Assembly (NCBI GenBank): GCA_023252065.1
Contig: JAHEXO010000052.1
Span: forward strand, 4,037-9,066
From: Nocardioides sp.
Lineage (GTDB): Bacteria; Actinomycetota; Actinomycetes; Propionibacteriales; Nocardioidaceae
DNA length: 5,030 nucleotides
Direction: 5' to 3'
Position 1 is the first letter of the stretch; the number at the start of each line of letters is the position of its first letter. This document shows positions 1 through 5,030 of this stretch, in pieces. The translations under genes were made by a program, and so were the position numbers. The notes under the pieces are model-generated. The model had not been told where the DNA came from. It saw nothing but the letters and a program-made list of their open reading frames with translations, and ran no database searches.

Positions 1-1409
1 GCGTTGGTGTAGTGGCTGCCGACCGTGGCCAGGGCGGCCAGGCCGAACGCGCCACCGACCTGCTGCATGGTGTTCAGCACGCCCGAGCCGACGCCGGCGT
101 CCTCGGGACGCAGGTGGTGGACGGCGGTCAGGGTCAGCGGCACGAACACCGCGCCCATGCCGAGGGCCATCAGGCAGATGAAGGGCATGATCTCGGTCCA
201 GTAGTTGACCCCTGAGCCGAGCGGCTTGCCCTCGGCGAAGGCGTTCAGCACGTCCTGGCCGCCGTCGGGGACGGTGAGCCGGGAGAACCCGTAGAGCGCG
301 GCCGCCGCCATCAGCGTGCCGACGCCTGCGATGTAGCGGGGGTCGACGTAGTTGATCAGCTTGGACACGATCGTGGCCGCGATGATGATGCAGATGCTGA
401 ACGGCAGGAACGCGAAGCCGGCCTTGAGCGGGCTGTAGCCCATGACGTTCTGGATGAACAGGCTGAGGAAGAAGAACATCGAGAACATCGCGGCCGGCAG
501 GAGCATCATCGCCACGAAGCTCGCGGCCCGCGAGCGGTTGGCGAAGACACGGAACGGCAGCAACGGGTGGCGCACCCGGCTCTCGACCACGAAGAACAGC
601 CCCAGCAGGACGACGCCGGCGATCAGGCTGGCGATGGTGATGCCGTCGTGCCACCCGTACGCCGCGTTGCCGGCGCGGGTGAGGCCGTAGACCAGGGCGA
701 GCAGGCCCGAGGTGCCGAGGATGGCTCCGGGGACGTCGAGCCAGCCGTCGTGGCGCTCGGACTCGTTGAGGAAGCGCGGGGCGAGCAGCGCTGCGACCAG
801 CCCGATCGGGACGTTGATCAGGAAGGTCAGGCGCCAGCCGTCCTGCGGGTCGAACATCGAGATGTTCAGGCCGGTCAGCCAGCCACCCAGGATCAGGCCG
901 ACCGCCGCACCGGCACCCGACATCGCGGCGTACACCGCGAAGGCCCGGTTGCGGGCGGGACCGGCAGGGAACGTCGTCGTGATCAGGGCGAGCGCCGCCG
1001 GCGAGGCGAGCGCGGCACCGAGACCCTGGACGCCTCGGGAGGTCAGCAGCAGGGCCTCGCTCTGGGCGAGGCCGCCGGCCAGCGAGGCGACGGCGAAGAT
1101 CGAGAGGCCGATCATGAACGTCCGGCGGCGGCCGTAGAGGTCGCCCAGCCGGCCACCGAGCAGCAGGAAGCCGCCGAAGGCCAGGGCGTAGCCGGTCACG
1201 ATCCAGGTGAGGTTCGTGCCGGACATGTGGAGGTCCCGGCCGATGTAGGGCAGGGCGATGTTGGCGATGGTCGCGTCGAGCACCACCATCAGCTGGGCGA
1301 TGCAGATCAGCACCAGGGCCCAGCCCAGGTGCTGCTTGCGGCCGGGCACGGTGATCGTGGACTCCTCGGGAGTCTCGACGGGAAGTTGTGGCTCGGTGAT
1401 CTCGGACAT
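1..1409 (-). CDS. DHA2-family (EmrB/QacA-type) MFS drug efflux transporter, 3' end cut by window
   Basis: An inner-membrane proton-coupled antiporter, probably exporting drugs or other toxic hydrophobic compounds; the substrate cannot be told from sequence. It reads as 469 complete codons from ATG (MSEITEPQLPVETPEE...) and runs off the left edge still in frame. Visible family marks: a hydrophilic N-tail of about 28 residues; TM1 ending in the DHA2 motif LDATIANIALP (residues 44-54, Asp45); motif A GGRLGDLYGRRR (85-96); motif B with Arg125 in SRGVQGLGAALASP; a glycine-rich motif C region (165-180); and WRLTFLINVPIG (192-203), typical of EmrB/QacA proteins. Many further hydrophobic segments follow, fitting 14 helices, and the last visible part (GVGSGVLNTMQQVGGAFGLA) is the usual conserved stretch before TM13/14. 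Usual family length is about 480-550, so only a short tail is missing. The ribosome site is weak (AGAAAG, about 10 nt upstream). It follows the TetR gene by 56 bp on the same strand, so co-transcription and TetR control are inferred. Confidence 0.95.
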   Translation of the reverse strand, partial: MSEITEPQLPVETPEESTITVPGRKQHLGWALVLICIAQLMVVLDATIANIALPYIGRDLHMSGTNLTWIVTGYALAFGGFLLLGGRLGDLYGRRRTFMIGLSIFAVASLAGGLAQSEALLLTSRGVQGLGAALASPAALALITTTFPAGPARNRAFAVYAAMSGAGAAVGLILGGWLTGLNISMFDPQDGWRLTFLINVPIGLVAALLAPRFLNESERHDGWLDVPGAILGTSGLLALVYGLTRAGNAAYGWHDGITIASLIAGVVLLGLFFVVESRVRHPLLPFRVFANRSRAASFVAMMLLPAAMFSMFFFLSLFIQNVMGYSPLKAGFAFLPFSICIIIAATIVSKLINYVDPRYIAGVGTLMAAAALYGFSRLTVPDGGQDVLNAFAEGKPLGSGVNYWTEIMPFICLMALGMGAVFVPLTLTAVHHLRPEDAGVGSGVLNTMQQVGGAFGLAALATVGSHYTN

Positions 1410-1465
1410 GAGCGTGTCGTTCTTTCTGTGCGGGGCTGGTGGTCGGTCGGGAATGGTCGTGGTGG

Positions 1466-2062
1466 TCAGTCCTGCGGGCGGCAGGCGGGCAGGATGATCT
1501 GGTCGATCGCGCGCTCGATGAGCGGCGGGTCGGGGTGCTGGCCGAGCAGGAACACGCGGTGGAGCACGATCCCGGCCAGCGCGGGAGCGATCAGGTCGAG
1601 GTCGAGGTCGTCGCGCACCTCACCGCGGGCGCGGGCCCGCTCGAAGAGCGTGCGCGACACCTGCGCCTTGGGAGCCACGACCTGTGCGCGGAACTCCCGT
1701 GCGAACTCGGGGTCGGTGGTGACGGCGGTGATCACCGCGCCGAACGTGCCGGTGGTGTGCTCGTCGGTCAGCCCGCCCATGCCGCAGAAGGCGGTGAGCA
1801 GGTCGCTGCGCAGGCTGCCGGTGTCCGGCACCTCCGGGATGCCCTTGGTGCGGGCCAGGGCCTCCACCACGAGCGTGGCCTTGGAGTTCCACCGGCGGTA
1901 GAGCGTGGCCTTGGACGCCTTGGCGCGCTGGGCAACGGCGTCCATGGTGAGACGGTCGTAGCCGACCTCGCCGAGCACCTCCAGCGCGGCGTCGAGGATC
2001 TCCTGCTCGCGGTCGCCCTCGACCCGGGGACGGGCTGCGGCGGCTGCTTCGGCGGGCGTCAT
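1466..2062 (-). CDS. TetR/AcrR-family transcriptional regulator, likely repressor of the adjacent efflux gene
   Basis: A 198-residue cytoplasmic DNA-binding protein, normal length for TetR repressors, which act as dimers and leave their operator when a ligand binds the C-terminal domain. The N-terminal helix-turn-helix is clear: EILDAALEVLGEVGYDRLTM (21-40), then AVAQRAKASKATLYRRW (42-58), the TetR recognition-helix signature. The C-terminal part (about 80-195) is helical and variable; its FERARARGEVRDDLD and LAGIVLHRVFLLGQ segments resemble the TetR_C_11-type ligand domain, a family-level guess. The ATG at 2062 is well fixed: an in-frame TGA lies four codons upstream, and AGGTGA (2077 to 2072) sits 9 nt before it. 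It is the first gene of an apparent two-gene unit with the MFS exporter. The palindromes at 2084-2122 and 2139-2160, just upstream of its start, make autorepression likely. The inducing ligand is unknown. Confidence 0.95.
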   Translation of the reverse strand: MTPAEAAAAARPRVEGDREQEILDAALEVLGEVGYDRLTMDAVAQRAKASKATLYRRWNSKATLVVEALARTKGIPEVPDTGSLRSDLLTAFCGMGGLTDEHTTGTFGAVITAVTTDPEFAREFRAQVVAPKAQVSRTLFERARARGEVRDDLDLDLIAPALAGIVLHRVFLLGQHPDPPLIERAIDQIILPACRPQD

Positions 2063-2083
2063 GCGGATCGGTCACCTGTCATT

Positions 2084-2122
2084 CGGTCGGATGAAACGAA
2101 ACTGTTTCGTACCAACTGACCG
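2084..2122. promoter_or_regulatory. Probable TetR operator (perfect 15-bp palindrome within a 39-bp inverted repeat)
   Basis: The core ACGAAACTGTTTCGT at 2096-2110 is a perfect palindrome around the central T at 2103. The symmetry continues outward around the same centre, ending in CGGTC (2084-2088) and GACCG (2118-2122); by hand count 15 of 19 base pairs match across the 39 bp. An additional GAAAC at 2093-2097 directly abuts the core half-site, giving GAAACGAAAC. The position, 21 to 59 bases upstream of the TetR start codon and just downstream of the best promoter candidate, is what is expected of an autoregulatory TetR operator. Binding itself is inferred from position and symmetry. Confidence 0.7.
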
Positions 2123-2148
2123 TAGCGCATCGACCAGGGATGGAACAA
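2119..2148 (-). promoter_or_regulatory. Candidate sigma-70-like promoter for the TetR-MFS operon
   Basis: On the minus strand, TTGTTC (2148 to 2143) and TACGGT (2124 to 2119) are separated by 18 bp. Each matches three of six consensus bases, including the TTG of -35 and the TA...T of -10. Transcription would begin near 2112, placing the 15-bp palindrome directly over the first transcribed bases, with the second inverted repeat covering the -35. The match is weak, as is common in high-GC actinobacteria, and the call rests largely on its fit with the operator-like repeats. Confidence 0.35.
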
Positions 2149-2160
2149 CTCCGTTTCATC
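2139..2160. promoter_or_regulatory. Second, imperfect operator-like inverted repeat
   Basis: GATGGAAC (2139-2146) and GTTTCATC (2153-2160) form an inverted repeat with 7 of 8 positions paired across a 6-nt spacer. GTTTCATC is also the exact reverse complement of GATGAAAC at 2090-2097, at the edge of the main palindrome, so the same half-site sequence recurs. It overlaps the candidate -35 element of the TetR promoter. It may be a secondary TetR site; its arm spacing differs from the main palindrome, so it could also be bound by a different protein or be chance. Confidence 0.4.
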
Positions 2161-2173
2161 GCTGAACCGACGC

Positions 2174-2196
2174 CGTCCGGAGGATGTTCCCGGACG
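2174..2196 (-). terminator. GC-rich hairpin downstream of the hydrolase gene, possible terminator without U-run
   Basis: CGTCCGG (2174-2180) and CCGGACG (2190-2196) form a perfect 7-bp stem with a 9-nt loop, starting 27 nt after the hydrolase stop codon on the minus strand. No T-rich tract follows on that strand, so it is not a canonical intrinsic terminator. U-less hairpin terminators have been proposed in actinobacteria, so a terminating or transcript-stabilising role is possible but unproven. Confidence 0.3.
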
Positions 2197-2223
2197 AAGG
2201 AGAAATCTTCGGGCCGGAGCTGT

Positions 2224-2862
2224 TCAGGTCAGGATCTGGCGCACCCGGTCGAGGGCGAAGGCGTTCCAGCCGTGGACGCCGCGGAGCAGGTAGTGGCCCC
2301 GCTCGCCCATGTCGGTGAACGACGCGGTGCTGGCCACCGCCGAGGCCCGGTCGACGTACGCGCGGGTGTCAGAGGCCCGCGTGATCCGGTCGCGGCGGCC
2401 GTGACCGGCATGGAGCTGCTTGCCAGCGAGCGCCGACACCGGCTCGCCCTGCGGCAGCCACGGCGCCAGCGCGACGACCCCGCGCACGAGCGGGTCGTCG
2501 GCGACCCGGCACGCCGTACGGCCGCCCATCGAGTGACCGACCAGGACCATCGGGAGCTCACCGAGCTGGTGGCGCACCTGCTGCAGAGCCCACCGGGCGT
2601 CGGCGATCTTGTCGGCACCGCCGTTCCAGCCGACCGTGCGGTAGCGCAGCTCACGGACCGCGACCGCGTCGTCGTGCACCTGGTGGGCCAGGACCCGCGC
2701 CAGGGCGGCGCCACGCTGCCACGACAGGCTGCGCCCGGTGACGCGCTCCCGCGACCGGTCCTTGCCGCCGTGCAGCACGACGAGGACCGCGCGTGGCGTC
2801 GCGACGTCGCCGTACGACGACAGCGCCGGGCCGTCGGAGGCGTCGCTGCGCTCGTCGGGCAC
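2224..2862 (-). CDS. Small alpha/beta-hydrolase fold protein (GHSMGG serine hydrolase)
   Basis: A predicted cytoplasmic serine hydrolase of 212 residues; the substrate is unknown (esterase or lipase-like activity is the usual guess). The fold signs in order are strand-loop AVLVVLHGG (25-33), the oxyanion-hole region; nucleophile elbow VLVGHSMGG (106-114) with Ser111; the acid-loop segment HAGHGRRDRIT (151-161) with Asp158; and GERGHYLLRG (186-195) with His190 as probable catalytic base. There is no signal peptide or membrane helix. It is shorter than typical 250-300-residue hydrolases because there is little or no cap domain. The start chosen is GTG at 2862, which has GGAG spaced 6 nt upstream; an in-frame GTG at 2874 would add four residues but lacks a visible ribosome site. 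No in-frame ATG suits the start. It is divergent from ligA (99-bp gap) and 161 bp upstream of the TetR gene on the same strand. A link to the efflux operon is not evident. Confidence 0.88.
   Translation of the reverse strand: MPDERSDASDGPALSSYGDVATPRAVLVVLHGGKDRSRERVTGRSLSWQRGAALARVLAHQVHDDAVAVRELRYRTVGWNGGADKIADARWALQQVRHQLGELPMVLVGHSMGGRTACRVADDPLVRGVVALAPWLPQGEPVSALAGKQLHAGHGRRDRITRASDTRAYVDRASAVASTASFTDMGERGHYLLRGVHGWNAFALDRVRQILT

Positions 2863-5030
<2,168 letters not shown>

Noticed and set aside
1593..1610. Short repeat of GGTCGA/GGTCGT units inside the TetR gene.
   Set aside because: It encodes the alternating Asp-Leu run DDLDLDL of the regulator; it is codon-level repetition, not a DNA repeat element.
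567..1901. A 444-codon plus-strand open frame across the MFS and TetR genes.
   Set aside because: It is antisense to two clear genes, with shadow-type composition (Q, G, A, R, D, H-rich) and no recognisable motif.

Overview
The window is high-GC DNA with GC-ending codons and one GTG start. This points to an actinobacterium. The protein style resembles Nocardioides and relatives (Propionibacteriales), but that placement is an impression, not a search result. The window is almost fully coding: four protein genes, two of them cut by the window edges, and two short intergenic gaps. I saw no RNA gene, insertion sequence, CRISPR array or phage-like segment.

Left part (1-2062, minus strand): a TetR/AcrR-family repressor gene is followed 56 bp downstream by a 14-helix DHA2-type (EmrB/QacA) MFS drug exporter whose 3' end lies beyond base 1. 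The order is regulator first, then transporter. Upstream of the regulator (2063-2223) lies a perfect 15-bp palindrome inside a longer 39-bp inverted repeat, a second imperfect inverted repeat built on the same GAAAC/GTTTC half-site, and a weak sigma-70-like promoter between and over them. The simplest reading is an autoregulated efflux operon: TetR binds the palindromes and a ligand releases it, which induces both genes.

Middle (2224-2862, minus strand): a small alpha/beta-hydrolase of about 212 residues with a GHSMGG nucleophile elbow and a plausible Ser-Asp-His triad. It is separated from the TetR gene by 161 bp carrying its own promoter-like signals, so it is probably not part of the efflux operon.

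Right part (2962-5030, plus strand): ligA, the essential NAD+-dependent DNA ligase. Every domain is present from Ia to most of the BRCT domain; only the extreme C-terminus is missing because the window ends. It diverges from the hydrolase across a 99-bp gap.

This is an ordinary chromosomal stretch: one housekeeping gene next to a locally regulated resistance-type operon. The most informative non-coding signal is the paired operator-like palindrome region at 2084-2160. I found no evidence for a novel multi-gene system.
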